A stretch of 64,000 nt of DNA, taken from JBOHWJ01 sp050736615 (lineage in GTDB: Bacteria > Desulfobacterota > Binatia > Binatales > Binataceae). The stretch is taken from positions 29,808 through 93,807 of the forward strand of contig JBOHWL010000123.1 in assembly GCA_050736615.1 (NCBI GenBank), written 5' to 3'. Of the stretch, positions 15,647 through 24,899 are shown in pieces. The first letter of the stretch is position 1; each line of letters begins with the position of its first letter. The position numbers and the translations under genes were made by a program. The notes beneath the pieces were generated by a model. It worked only from the letters and a program-made list of their open reading frames with translations, was not told where the DNA came from and made no database searches.

Positions 15647-17743
15647 ATGTATCGAAAGCTAGAGATTCAGTTTGCCGGCCGTCCTTTGTCGTTGGAGACC
15701 GGGCGGCTGGCCAAACAGGCGCATGGCGCGGTGCTCGCGCAATATGGCGAGACGGTGGTGCTGGCGACTGTGGTGTCGGCTTATCAAGGACGCGACAAGA
15801 CTGATTTTCTGCCGTTGACGGTCGATTATCAGGAAAAGACCTTCGCCGCCGGCAAAATCCCCGGCGGTTTTTTTAAACGCGAAGGCCGCCCTTCGGAAAA
15901 AGAAATCCTGACCTCGCGGCTTATCGACCGCACCATGCGGCCATTATTCCCGAAAGGTTATGACCGGGAAACGCAGATCGTCGTGACCGTCTTGTCGGCC
16001 GATCGCGACAATGACTCTGATATGCTTTCGCTGATTGCCGCTTCGGCGGCGCTCGAGGTCTCGGATATCCCGCATAACGGACCGGTCGCGGCGGTGCGAA
16101 TGGGCCGGATCGACGGCCAGCTCGTGGTTAATCCTCGGCTCGGTGACCTTGAGCGCAGTGATATCTCCCTCGTGGTTGCGGCCAAGCCTGACGCGATCGT
16201 GATGCTCGAGGGGGGCGCCGAGATCGTCGAGGAGGAAGTGATCCTGGAGGCATTCTTTACGGCGCAAGAAGAGATGCGCCCGGTATTCGAGCTGCAGCAG
16301 GAGTTGCGCAACCTGGCGGGCAAGGCCAAGCGTGAGTTCGCGCCCAAGCAATATGACTCGCTGCTGCTGGCCGCAGTCAAGGAACGGATGGCGGCGGAAC
16401 TTGAAGAAGCACTTCACATAAGTGGCAAGAAAGACCGCAGTGCCGCGCTCTATGCCCTTTCGGACCGCGTGGTCGAGGAGTTCGGACCGCGCTTTCCAGA
16501 GCGTTCACACGAAATCGCCGAGGCCTGCGAAAAGGTTTTGCGCGACCGGGTCCGCCGCGTGATTCTGGAGCAAGACCGGCGTATCGACGACCGCACGTCA
16601 ACCGAAATTCGGCCATTGGAGGCGCAGGTGCAGATCCTGCCCCGTACTCATGGTTCGGCTTTGTTTACGCGCGGTGAGACGCAGGCGTTGGTCACCGTGA
16701 CGCTGGGCACCTCGTCTGATGAGCAGAAGATCGATGGGTTGCTGGGCGAACGTTACAAAAAATTCATGCTTCACTACAATTTTCCACCGTTTTCAACCGG
16801 TGAGGTGAAGTTCCTGCGGGGACCGGGCCGGCGTGAAATCGGCCATGGCGCGCTGGCCGAGCGCGCGCTGACTCCCGTATTGCCGCCCGAAGAGGATTTT
16901 CCATATACGGTCCGCGTCGTCTCGGAGGTACTCGAATCCAATGGCAGCTCCTCAATGGCGACCGTATGCGGTGGCAGCCTGGCTCTGATGGACGCGGGAG
17001 TGCCGATCAGAGCGGCGGTGGCGGGTATCGCGATGGGCTTGGTCAAGGAAGGGGAGCAGGTTCGCGTGCTGACCGATATTCTCGGCGACGAGGATCATCT
17101 GGGCGACATGGATTTCAAAGTTGCCGGCACCACCGAAGGCGTCACCGCGATCCAGATGGATAACAAAGTCGGCGGCGTAACCCGTGACGTGATGCGCCAG
17201 GCGCTCCATCAGGCGCGCGATGCTCGATTATTCATTCTGGGCGTGATGCAACGGGCAATCGAAGCGCCGCGCGGGGAAGTCTCCGCCTACGCTCCGCGGA
17301 TTGTCACGATGCATATTAAGCCGGACAAGATTCGCGATCTGATCGGACCGGGTGGCAAGGTGATTCGCGGGCTGGTTGAGGAAACCGGCTGCAAAATCGA
17401 TATCGAAGACGATGGTACGGTCTTGATCGCTTCGTCCGACGGCGTCGCGATGGAAAAGGCGATTAGCGCGATCGAAGGCATCACTGCCGAACCCGAAGTT
17501 GGCCGCATCTATAAGGGCACGGTGCGCAAAATCGTGGAGTTTGGTGCGTTTGTTGAGATTTTGCCGGGCACCGATGGTCTGTTGCATATTTCGCAACTCG
17601 CCGAACATCGCGTGCGCCGCGTCGAGGACGTAGTGCATGAGGGTGATGAGATCATGGTGAAAGTGCTGGAGGTCGATCGCGGCGGGAAAATTCGCTTGTC
17701 GTTGCGCGAGGCGCAGAACGAACTGGAACAGAAGGGCAAATAA
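15647..17743 (+). CDS. pnp: Polyribonucleotide nucleotidyltransferase (PNPase)
   Basis: Phosphorolytic 3-prime to 5-prime exoribonuclease of the RNA degradosome. The 698 residues start MYRKLEIQFAGRPLSLETGRLAKQ, typical of PNPase. Two RNase PH-like domains flank an alpha-helical linker, with KIPGGFFKREGRPSEKEIL in the first and SNGSSSMATVCGG in the second core. The C-terminus has a KH domain (GPGGKVIRGLVEETG) and an S1 domain (KGTVRKIVEFGAFVEILPG). ATG 15647 is chosen over earlier in-frame codons because it matches family N-termini. It follows rpsO and is 9 nt upstream of the M16 peptidase gene, likely one operon. Confidence 0.95.
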   Translation: MYRKLEIQFAGRPLSLETGRLAKQAHGAVLAQYGETVVLATVVSAYQGRDKTDFLPLTVDYQEKTFAAGKIPGGFFKREGRPSEKEILTSRLIDRTMRPLFPKGYDRETQIVVTVLSADRDNDSDMLSLIAASAALEVSDIPHNGPVAAVRMGRIDGQLVVNPRLGDLERSDISLVVAAKPDAIVMLEGGAEIVEEEVILEAFFTAQEEMRPVFELQQELRNLAGKAKREFAPKQYDSLLLAAVKERMAAELEEALHISGKKDRSAALYALSDRVVEEFGPRFPERSHEIAEACEKVLRDRVRRVILEQDRRIDDRTSTEIRPLEAQVQILPRTHGSALFTRGETQALVTVTLGTSSDEQKIDGLLGERYKKFMLHYNFPPFSTGEVKFLRGPGRREIGHGALAERALTPVLPPEEDFPYTVRVVSEVLESNGSSSMATVCGGSLALMDAGVPIRAAVAGIAMGLVKEGEQVRVLTDILGDEDHLGDMDFKVAGTTEGVTAIQMDNKVGGVTRDVMRQALHQARDARLFILGVMQRAIEAPRGEVSAYAPRIVTMHIKPDKIRDLIGPGGKVIRGLVEETGCKIDIEDDGTVLIASSDGVAMEKAISAIEGITAEPEVGRIYKGTVRKIVEFGAFVEILPGTDGLLHISQLAEHRVRRVEDVVHEGDEIMVKVLEVDRGGKIRLSLREAQNELEQKGK

Positions 17744-17752
17744 GTCAGCACC

Positions 17753-19015
17753 ATGATTCGCAAGAGCATCCTCCCCAATGGCGTGCGGGTCCTGACTGAA
17801 GCGATGCCGCAGGTGGTGTCTTCCACTATCGGGATATGGGTCGAAAACGGTTCTCGTTACGAAGAATCGGCACAAAGCGGAGTATCGCACTTTATCGAGC
17901 ATCTGCTGTTCAAAGGCACGCGCAAACGCACCGCCGCACAGATTGCCGAGCAAATCGACGCGGTGGGCGGCGTGCTCAACGCCTTCACCGGCAAGGAATA
18001 CACTTGCTATTACGTCAAGGTCCTGGGCGAGGATCTGCAAATGGCGACTGATTTGCTGGCCGACATTTTTCTCGATTCCATTTTCGCCCAGGAAGAAATC
18101 GATCGTGAACGTCAAGTGGTACTTCAAGAAATCTCTCAGGCCGAGGATACCCCTGACGACTTCATTCACGACTTGTTCAATTTGAATTTCTGGCGTGGGC
18201 ATCCGCTGGCGTTGCCGATCTTCGGCTCGGTCGATACCGTAAACGCGATCGGACGTGAAATGCTGGTGAGTTTCATGGCTGACCGCTATCGCGCCGGCCG
18301 GGTGCTGATCGCGGCGGCTGGTATGGTGGACCATGAACGTCTGACGGACGATTGTGCCCGGCTGTTTGGCTCAATCGTCGGCGACGGCCGCCCGCAGCCG
18401 GTTACGCCACCGACCGAACGAGTGATGGTGCTCAACCACAGCAAGGCGCTCGAACAGGCCCACCTCTGCATTGGCGGACCCGGATTGAGCCAGTCCGATT
18501 CGTTGCGCTATGCCGGCTACGTACTGAATACCGCTTTGGGCGGCGGCATGTCCTCGAGGCTCTTCCAGGAAGTGCGCGAAAAGCGCGGCCGCGTTTATAG
18601 CATCTACTCATTCATGCCGGCGTTCCTCGATTGCGGCTACTTCGCCATCTACGCTGGCACCAATCCGGAATGGGTCGATGAAGTTATTGAAGTAACGCTT
18701 AAGGAAATCAAAAAGATCACGCGCGAAGGGCTTAAGCCTGACGAGTTGGCTCGCGCCAAGAGTCAGCTCAAAGGCAACATGCTGCTGGGAATGGAATCGA
18801 CCGAAAGCCGAATGAATCGATTGGCGCGCAACGAAATCTATTTCGGGCGGGAGATTCCGCTAGAGGAATTGGCTCGGGAAATCGAGCGGGTTTCCAATGA
18901 CGAGGTCATGCAGTTGGCGGCCAGATGCTTTGCTCCGGCGCGGATGGGGTTGGTGCTGCTGGGAGATTTGAAGGGACGTCAACTGGGGACCGAGGTATGG
19001 TCGGCGCTTAACTGA
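17753..19015 (+). CDS. M16 family zinc metallopeptidase (processing-peptidase-like)
   Basis: A 420-residue insulinase/pitrilysin-family peptidase. The inverted zinc motif HFIEH (His46, Glu49, His50) is intact, with a downstream glutamate region (VVLQEISQAEDTP) expected to supply the third ligand. The second half is the usual non-catalytic homologous domain, with the R/Y-type motif in VREKRGRVYSIYS. Members next to pnp (ymxG/PqqL-like) are common and probably degrade or process peptides. ATG 17753 is 9 nt after the pnp stop. No signal peptide is visible. Confidence 0.88.
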   Translation: MIRKSILPNGVRVLTEAMPQVVSSTIGIWVENGSRYEESAQSGVSHFIEHLLFKGTRKRTAAQIAEQIDAVGGVLNAFTGKEYTCYYVKVLGEDLQMATDLLADIFLDSIFAQEEIDRERQVVLQEISQAEDTPDDFIHDLFNLNFWRGHPLALPIFGSVDTVNAIGREMLVSFMADRYRAGRVLIAAAGMVDHERLTDDCARLFGSIVGDGRPQPVTPPTERVMVLNHSKALEQAHLCIGGPGLSQSDSLRYAGYVLNTALGGGMSSRLFQEVREKRGRVYSIYSFMPAFLDCGYFAIYAGTNPEWVDEVIEVTLKEIKKITREGLKPDELARAKSQLKGNMLLGMESTESRMNRLARNEIYFGREIPLEELAREIERVSNDEVMQLAARCFAPARMGLVLLGDLKGRQLGTEVWSALN

Positions 19016-19106
19016 ATCTCACGCGATGCTTCAATATCGGTGCGCGGTCGGTCCATATCCGCGCCCGGCTCTTTGACCCGCGAAATCTTCAGATCAACAA
19101 GAGTAC

Positions 19107-19150
19107 CCCAACAGCGCTGAATCCCAGCGGGTTAGTTCAGTGCTGTTGGG
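19107..19150. terminator. 15-bp inverted repeat between convergent genes
   Basis: CCCAACAGCGCTGAA (19107-19121) pairs with TTCAGTGCTGTTGGG (19136-19150) around a 14-nt loop, with one G:T wobble. It sits between the converging M16 peptidase and NHL-repeat genes, where a bidirectional terminator is expected. No T-run follows on either strand, so it may instead slow RNA decay. Confidence 0.45.
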
Positions 19151-19200
19151 ATGCTTGCGGGCCAAGCCGACGTGGTTGGCTCTTGAAGTAGCTGTTCGTG

Positions 19201-22200
19201 TTAGATTTTTCCGACGAGCGCGACGAGCCTGACGCCCTTCTTTTCTTTGGTCCGCTTCACTTTCCCTGGCTTCTTGGCTGGCTTTTGTTTCACCTTTTTT
19301 ACCTTGACGAGCCCTCTGAGCGACACGGTCTGGGGTGAATTTAAAGCATTATCGTAAATTTCCAGACTGCCTCCCTGAAGGCCGCCCGAGGTCCCGCTGA
19401 AGGTCATTGCAATCACGCAGCGTCCTCCCGGTGGCAACAGGAGGCCCGGCGTGCATGAGCTGGACGAGATCGCGAAACCGGAGCCATCGCCGGTGATTGC
19501 GACGTTCTCGATGGTGACGGCCGCAGCGCGTTTGCTTCGCGGATTGATAAGGTTGACGACGCGCGGCGCACTGACTGCGGGCGACGTCCGCGCCAACTGA
19601 ACGCGAAAACCAACAACCCTCGGACGCGTCACCAGATTAACCGCGACTTGCGGAAGGGAAAGCGTTGGGGTGGGCGTGGGCTGCCGCGGCGGAGCCAATG
19701 TTGGCGTGGGATCAGGGGTCAGGGTGGGTGTGCTGGCGGGAGTGACCGTTGGAGTAGCCGTCGGCGTGGGAGTGGAGGTGGGCGTGACGGTGGGTGTCGG
19801 TGCGGTAGTTGGCGTTATGGTGACAGTCGCGGTCGGTGTTGCCGAAGGAGTCGGCGTGGCATTGTCGAACTCCAGCACGCGGTTGTTGCCGGCATCCGCG
19901 ACATAAAGGTTTTGCGAGGCGTCGATCGCGGTCGCTCCGGCGTAGGCCGGCGTTGCGCCAGGATTGGTTTGAAAGCACAGGCTGGCGGGACTGGCGTCGT
20001 CGGGTCCGTTGCCTAGATTGCATGAAGAGCCGCTGAAGTCGGTCTGTCCGAGGACTTGGGTGGCCGAAACGCTGCCCGGCGCATATTTCAGGATGCGATT
20101 GTTGCCACCATCGACGATATAGACGCTGTTATCGCTCGCAACCGCCACGCCGACCGGATCGCAGAGCGTACTCGCGCTCGCGGCTCCGCTCGAATTGCAA
20201 GTGCCACTTGAGAAGTCTTTGCCATCGGTGCTTTGTCCGAATTCGAGCTTAGCGGGGAAACCGCCGGAGGGCATGGGGCTCGGCAATGGCATGTTGAACT
20301 CAAGTACGCGGCTGTTGCCGGTGTCGGCCACGTACAGATCGCCTTTGGAGTCTGCCGCAACCGCATCCGGATTACACATGAGGTTGGCTGCGGGGGTGCT
20401 ACCGCTGCCATCGGTGTTGCATTCAAGAGTGTTGAATGCGCCCGCCTGTCCGAAAACCACTGAGGCGGGTTCCGGCTGGACAGTTGACGGTGGAAATTCG
20501 AGTACCCGGCTATTCTTGGTGTCGGCGACAAAAAGGTCTCCACTACTATCTAGGGCAACGCCCTGAGGGTCACATAGGTCGGACTGATCTAGTGTCGCAT
20601 TTAGACTGGAGGAATAATTGTAATCACACGCATTCGTGCTGAAATCGCCTTGGCCGAAGACGCGATCGGCGGCATACGGAGAATTGGTCGTCGAAGGATC
20701 CGTGAATTCGAGCACCCGATTGTTGAGCGGATCGGCTACATACAAATGATTCTTTCCGCTAACGGTTCCGAAGGCCAAACCCGGCTGTGACGTGCCGTCC
20801 GCGTTGCTGAAACACAAGGTCAAGGCGGTCGGTGGAGCGGCTTGTGGACTGCCGTTGCACAGACTTGACTTGAAATCGGGCTGGCCAATTACCAGGGCGG
20901 GCAGCTTCTTTCCTATGAAGTCCGCTCGGCTTTTCCAACCCAGCACCCGGTTATTGCCCACGTCGGCGACGTAGATGTAGCCGCTGTTCGGATCGGTTGC
21001 GATTCCCGCCGGATCGATGACGCCATTGGCATCGGTGAAATTGGGCGTCGTGGCGGAAAAACCGATTTGGCCCGCAACGTAATCCGCGGCGGTGTCGCCA
21101 GCGGTTGCGGTTGGGCTGGGTTGCGGAGAGGCGTTGCCAGGCGCCAAATAGACCACCACGCGATTATTGGCCGCGTCAGCGACCATAAGATCGCCGGCGG
21201 TGTCGGCAGTCAGCCCCAGCGGAAAACCGAGCGGGTTCGATGGAGTAATGTCGAGATCGGTGTTTAGCTTCAACACCGGGGCCGAGCTGCTGGTGCTACC
21301 TCGTGCATACTCGATAATCGTGCTAGTGCGCGGATTGGGCGGTGGCGGCGGTGGCGCAGACACCATATAGAGATTATCGCCCGCGTCAAGCGCGATTCCC
21401 GCTGGCCCCACGTTATTGCCATGAGTCACAGTCGCATTCGGATCATTCGAAGGATTGTTAGCGGCGCCGAACGGACCTGGATATTCGACCACACGATTGT
21501 TGCCAGGGTCGGAGGCGTAGAGATTGCCGCTCGTATCGACGCCGAGCCCCACTCCGTGAAAACCTTGCAGGCATAATAAATTCAGGGCCGTTGCGGGTGG
21601 GGCACTGCCTTGGTCGCATTGGCTTGCGCCAACACCCGTTTGGCCGAACACCACGTCGGCGGTGACGTCGCCGGCGCCGGATGGAGACGGATTCGCGATA
21701 GGATCGAAATATTCCAGGATGCGGTTGTTGCCGGTATCGGCGACAAACAGGTTGTAGTTCTCATCGACGGCCAGACCTTCGGGTGCACATAGATCTGTCG
21801 CATTGACGGTACCGCTGCTATCACAAGTCGCGGTGGTGGCATTAGGTTGGCCAAATACCATTCGGGCACTTAAAGGTGAGTTCTGATAGGGCGCCGCGAA
21901 CAGGAGCACGCGGTTGTTGCCGGTATCAGCAACATAAAGATTATCTTTTCCGTCCACCACGAGCCCTTCGGGATCGCACAACGTGGTGGCGTTGGGAGCC
22001 GGCAGGCCTTGATTGCACCGGTAAGAGTAGACGTCCGCTTGGCCGATGACCAAATCCGCCGCGTTTCCGCCAATGAACGAGTCGAAACTCTTCCATCCGA
22101 GTACGCGATTATTGCCCGAGTCCGCCACGAAAATGTGACCCGCGTCGTCGAGCGCGATAGCCGACGGTCGGTCCAATCCTTGGGCATCGACGAAATTCGG

Positions 22201-22350
22201 CGCCGAGTTGGACAAATCGATTTGGCCGAAGACGTGGCTGGCAATGGGATCATTCGGCTGCGTCGTGCTAGCAGCCAGATACCCGGCGAAAGCTAGAAGA
22301 GCGGCGCCGAGCGCCACTATTCCGCCCGGCAATGAACGTGTGCGCTTCAT
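19201..22350 (-). CDS. Secreted NHL-repeat double beta-propeller protein
   Basis: A 1049-residue exported protein. It has a signal peptide (MKRTRSLPGGIVALGAALLAFAG), then about twelve NHL-type blades each ending in a motif like LYVADTGNNRVLEF. Blades 1 and 7 share the start 'GQI...PNF.DA.G' and 'NNRVLGWKS.', so blades 7-12 look like a duplicate of blades 1-6: two six-bladed propellers. Blade 5 is degenerate with a proline run. A Thr-Pro linker (about residues 850-910) leads to a C-terminal Ig-like domain of ASPM/SPD-2/Hydin type (SGFAISSSSCTPGLL) and a lysine-rich tail. Probably a surface or secreted adhesion/binding protein; ligand unknown. Start ATG 22350 precedes the signal peptide directly. 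Confidence 0.75.
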   Translation of the reverse strand: MKRTRSLPGGIVALGAALLAFAGYLAASTTQPNDPIASHVFGQIDLSNSAPNFVDAQGLDRPSAIALDDAGHIFVADSGNNRVLGWKSFDSFIGGNAADLVIGQADVYSYRCNQGLPAPNATTLCDPEGLVVDGKDNLYVADTGNNRVLLFAAPYQNSPLSARMVFGQPNATTATCDSSGTVNATDLCAPEGLAVDENYNLFVADTGNNRILEYFDPIANPSPSGAGDVTADVVFGQTGVGASQCDQGSAPPATALNLLCLQGFHGVGLGVDTSGNLYASDPGNNRVVEYPGPFGAANNPSNDPNATVTHGNNVGPAGIALDAGDNLYMVSAPPPPPPNPRTSTIIEYARGSTSSSAPVLKLNTDLDITPSNPLGFPLGLTADTAGDLMVADAANNRVVVYLAPGNASPQPSPTATAGDTAADYVAGQIGFSATTPNFTDANGVIDPAGIATDPNSGYIYVADVGNNRVLGWKSRADFIGKKLPALVIGQPDFKSSLCNGSPQAAPPTALTLCFSNADGTSQPGLAFGTVSGKNHLYVADPLNNRVLEFTDPSTTNSPYAADRVFGQGDFSTNACDYNYSSSLNATLDQSDLCDPQGVALDSSGDLFVADTKNSRVLEFPPSTVQPEPASVVFGQAGAFNTLECNTDGSGSTPAANLMCNPDAVAADSKGDLYVADTGNSRVLEFNMPLPSPMPSGGFPAKLEFGQSTDGKDFSSGTCNSSGAASASTLCDPVGVAVASDNSVYIVDGGNNRILKYAPGSVSATQVLGQTDFSGSSCNLGNGPDDASPASLCFQTNPGATPAYAGATAIDASQNLYVADAGNNRVLEFDNATPTPSATPTATVTITPTTAPTPTVTPTSTPTPTATPTVTPASTPTLTPDPTPTLAPPRQPTPTPTLSLPQVAVNLVTRPRVVGFRVQLARTSPAVSAPRVVNLINPRSKRAAAVTIENVAITGDGSGFAISSSSCTPGLLLPPGGRCVIAMTFSGTSGGLQGGSLEIYDNALNSPQTVSLRGLVKVKKVKQKPAKKPGKVKRTKEKKGVRLVALVGKI

Positions 22351-22657
22351 TGGATCGAAAGGCGAGAGCAACTCTAACCTGCTATTTCTTACATTAACTT
22401 TCTATAGTTTAGGCGTCTTAGCATCTGTGTTCATTTATTTCAACTGATTTGCAATGGAAAGTAACAATAAGTGCCTTTCCGGTTTGATTCGCAATCTGGC
22501 GCGAGTTTTTCGTGATTTTTTCCGTTTGCGCGCCAGCGCGAAAGATGCCAAGGGATGATCGAAATATCTTAAAGATCTTGTCGCATGACGCGATCGGCAC
22601 GGAAGCCGTGCCGGGCTGTGAAACAATTCAATCCGCCGGATTTAAGGAGAACGGGCA
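22351..22657. other. AT-rich divergent promoter region
   Basis: Gap between the divergently transcribed NHL-protein and VOC genes. The stretch 22380-22475 is markedly AT-richer than the surroundings, as expected for promoters. On the minus strand TTGAAA-17-TAAGAC occurs near 22437-22409, but its -10 match is weak. No gene or repeat is seen. Confidence 0.4.
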
Positions 22658-23251
22658 ATGGGTAGCCGCCAACCAACTAACGGCGAGACGCGGCCGATTT
22701 CGCCCACGAAGTTATCCCATGCCGTGTTTCGCACCACCCGCCTTGCGGAGATGGTGGAATGGTACAAGGCCGTGCTCAACGCCGAAGTCCTGTACGAGAG
22801 TGAATTTCTGGTGTTTATGACGTACGACGAGGAGCATCATCGGATTGCGTTAGCGGCGGTCCCGGGATTGACCGAAAAGCCGAAACGCAGTGCCGGCCTC
22901 GACCATCTCGCGTTTTTCTACGCGAGCTTCGCTGACTGGATTACCACCTACGAGCGGCTGAAGGCGGCGGGGATAACGCCCCGCGTCCCGATTCATCATG
23001 GCTTGACGATGTCGTTGTATTACCGCGACCCCGACGATAATGGCGTCGAGTTGTCCATTGATAATGTCGAAAAGGCGATGTGGCACAGTTGGATGCGCGA
23101 TCGGCTGAAAGAAAATCCGATGGGAATCGCGCTGGACCCCGACGAGTTGGCGCGCCAATATCACGCGGGAGTGCCGGAGTCTGAACTGCGGCGCTTCGAG
23201 GCTGGACCGCGCAAGCTCGACCCGGAAATCATGCGCCGCATGCTCGATTGA
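22658..23251 (+). CDS. VOC-superfamily (glyoxalase/extradiol dioxygenase) protein
   Basis: A 197-residue vicinal-oxygen-chelate fold protein related to catechol 2,3-dioxygenases and glyoxalases. Two beta-alpha-beta-beta-beta modules are visible. Candidate metal ligands are His21 (KLSHAVFRT), His83 (GLDHLAFFY) and Glu131 (DDNGVELSID), in the 2-His-1-Glu pattern and order of type I extradiol enzymes, so metal binding is likely. The C-terminal about 55 residues (NPMGIALDPDELARQYHAG) form an extension common to this subgroup. AAGGAGAA about 8 nt upstream supports ATG 22658. The downstream alpha/beta hydrolase is 117 nt away and could act on the ring-cleavage product. Confidence 0.82.
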   Translation: MGSRQPTNGETRPISPTKLSHAVFRTTRLAEMVEWYKAVLNAEVLYESEFLVFMTYDEEHHRIALAAVPGLTEKPKRSAGLDHLAFFYASFADWITTYERLKAAGITPRVPIHHGLTMSLYYRDPDDNGVELSIDNVEKAMWHSWMRDRLKENPMGIALDPDELARQYHAGVPESELRRFEAGPRKLDPEIMRRMLD

Positions 23252-23368
23252 GAGGCGTAGGAAGAGCGCTGACGCTATCACGTCGCACGATAACCTCTCA
23301 GGATGAAGATGTGGGGATGGGCGGCCTGACCTGAGCCGCTCATTTAATCTCTTTGAGGAGATCATCTC

Positions 23369-24289
23369 ATGGCAGCGACCGCACAAAGAATCTCTGGCTA
23401 TGAAATTGATGTTGAAGACGTCGAGTATCTCCGCCACGGTGATACACCGCTGCTGGCTCGCATGTTCAAACCGCGAGGCGCCGGACCTTTTCCCGCCGTG
23501 GTCGAGCTTCACGGCGGTGCGTGGTGCCTGGGCGATCGCCTGCAGGACACGCGGATCAACGAGCAGCTAGCCCGTAGCGGTATCGTGGTGGCGGCGCTTG
23601 ATTTTCGCGTGCCGCCGGTGGCGTCCTATCCCGGCTCCGTGATGGATATCAATTTTGGCCTACGCTGGTTCAAGCGCCAGGCAGCCAAATTGGGCAGCCG
23701 TCCCGACATGGTGTGCACTTTTGGCATCTCCAGCGGCGGACATTTGGCGATGCTGCTCGGAATGCGGCCGCGTGATTCGCGCTATGTGGCCATCCCGCTG
23801 CCCGGCGATGGTATCGCGGCCGACGCGACGGTGCGCGGCGTGATCATGGGGGCCCCGGTAATCAATCCGCTGGGCCGCTATCGCTATGCGAAGGGGCTCA
23901 AAGAGAGTGGCAAATCTTATCCGGAGTTTGTGGATTTGGTGCTGCCGCTTCACGACAAATACTGGCAAACCGAAGATGCGATGGCTGAGGGTAATCCGGT
24001 GATGGCATTGGAGCGCGGCGAACGGGTTGAGCTGCCGCCGGTACTCTACATTCAGGATAGCCGCGACATCGTACATCCGCGGCCTCAGCTCGAGCGTTTC
24101 GTCGAATTATATCGCAAGGCCGGAGGCCAGGTTGACCTGGAACTGTTCGAGGGCGCCGGCGACGCCTTCGCGCCGCACAACCCGCCGCACGCGTTGAGGC
24201 GCATGCTCGCGAAACAGGACCCCGCCTCGCCCGCGGCTGTTCGCGTTATCGAAAAAATGGTCGCGTTCGTCCGTGAGCATACGCGGTAA
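23369..24289 (+). CDS. Alpha/beta hydrolase (HSL/BD-FAE-like)
   Basis: A 306-residue hydrolase with an HGGAW oxyanion-hole motif (48-52) and the nucleophile elbow GISSGG (Ser121), the pattern of hormone-sensitive-lipase/carboxylesterase enzymes. Probable acid is in QDSRDIVHP and probable base histidine in FAPHNPP near the C-terminus. GAGGAGA 8 nt upstream supports ATG 23369. Likely cytoplasmic. It follows the VOC gene on the same strand; a joint role in degrading small cyclic compounds is inferred from order, not proven. Confidence 0.82.
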   Translation: MAATAQRISGYEIDVEDVEYLRHGDTPLLARMFKPRGAGPFPAVVELHGGAWCLGDRLQDTRINEQLARSGIVVAALDFRVPPVASYPGSVMDINFGLRWFKRQAAKLGSRPDMVCTFGISSGGHLAMLLGMRPRDSRYVAIPLPGDGIAADATVRGVIMGAPVINPLGRYRYAKGLKESGKSYPEFVDLVLPLHDKYWQTEDAMAEGNPVMALERGERVELPPVLYIQDSRDIVHPRPQLERFVELYRKAGGQVDLELFEGAGDAFAPHNPPHALRRMLAKQDPASPAAVRVIEKMVAFVREHTR

Positions 24290-24338
24290 GCAGGCTGGCG
24301 ATGCCGGCGCGCATCGCGTGGGGGGCAAATAGCCTTGG

Positions 24339-24556
24339 CGATGCTCTGCCCAAGGGTGATTTTGTCATTCTGAGAGTGTGCGAAGATTTTGTTTTTCTGT
24401 CATTCCGAGCGCCACCAGCGGGAGCCGCTCCGTGCGGCGAAGCGAGCAGGCGAGTCGGCGAGCTGCGTATGAAACCGAGGAATCCCGGATCTTTTTGCTT
24501 TTCCTGTGTTTTTTCGGGATTCTTCACTCATCTAAACGCACGTCGCAGACTCTGAC
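24339..24556. repeat. MITE-like palindromic repeat, copy 2 (long form)
   Basis: Starts with an outer end like GATGCTCTGCCCAAGGGTGAT (24339), then GTCATTCTGAGAG (24364), GAATCCCGG, the T-rich TTGCTTTTCCTGTGTTTTTT core and CGGGATTCTTCACT. It contains the accessory segment GAAGCGAGCAGGCGAGTCGG also found in copies 1 and 3 and inside the amidase gene. The right TCAGAATGAC end is missing, so this copy is truncated. Confidence 0.75.
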
Positions 24557-24899
24557 TCAGAACGCGACTCGCCGACTCTCCCGCTCTTTTGCGGGGGAGA
24601 AAGAGAGGGGGTGCAGGCTTGTGATTTATCAACAGCCTGCTAGAAAGCCCGCTTCGCTTTACCCGCGGACGTAAGGCGGCTGGCCAAACCCCCTGGCGCT
24701 CGTTATGGGCGCCCGCAGACACTTCGGAACTTTCCATCCCTTCGCACAGTTGAAATAGTGCTATAGTTTTCCGCACGCGTGCCGCGTCTGTGAGTCCAGC
24801 ACGCCGAGGCGTTGTGCGCTTCTTCGGAGCCGCGTGCGTCACGGCCAAATTGGCGAATCGATGCATTGGCGCAAACCGGAGCAGGAGGCCCGTATCAAG
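24557..24899. other. Intergenic region with a REP-like hairpin
   Basis: No gene is seen. TCTCCCGC (24577-24584), loop, then GCGGGGGAGA (24591-24600) forms a GC-rich hairpin followed by the purine run GAGAGGGGGTG. It belongs to the same short hairpin class seen at 26681, 36502 and 38559. The region next to 24900 should carry the promoter and ribosome binding site of the lipoprotein gene; GGAGG at 24884-24888 serves ATG 24900. Confidence 0.5.

Noticed and set aside
19648..20016. Arg/Gly-rich open frame antisense to the NHL protein gene
   Set aside because: It is the mirror of the Thr-Pro linker and blade codons; composition artefact.
24301..24555. Open frame in repeat copy 2
   Set aside because: It overlaps the repeat and has no ribosome binding site.
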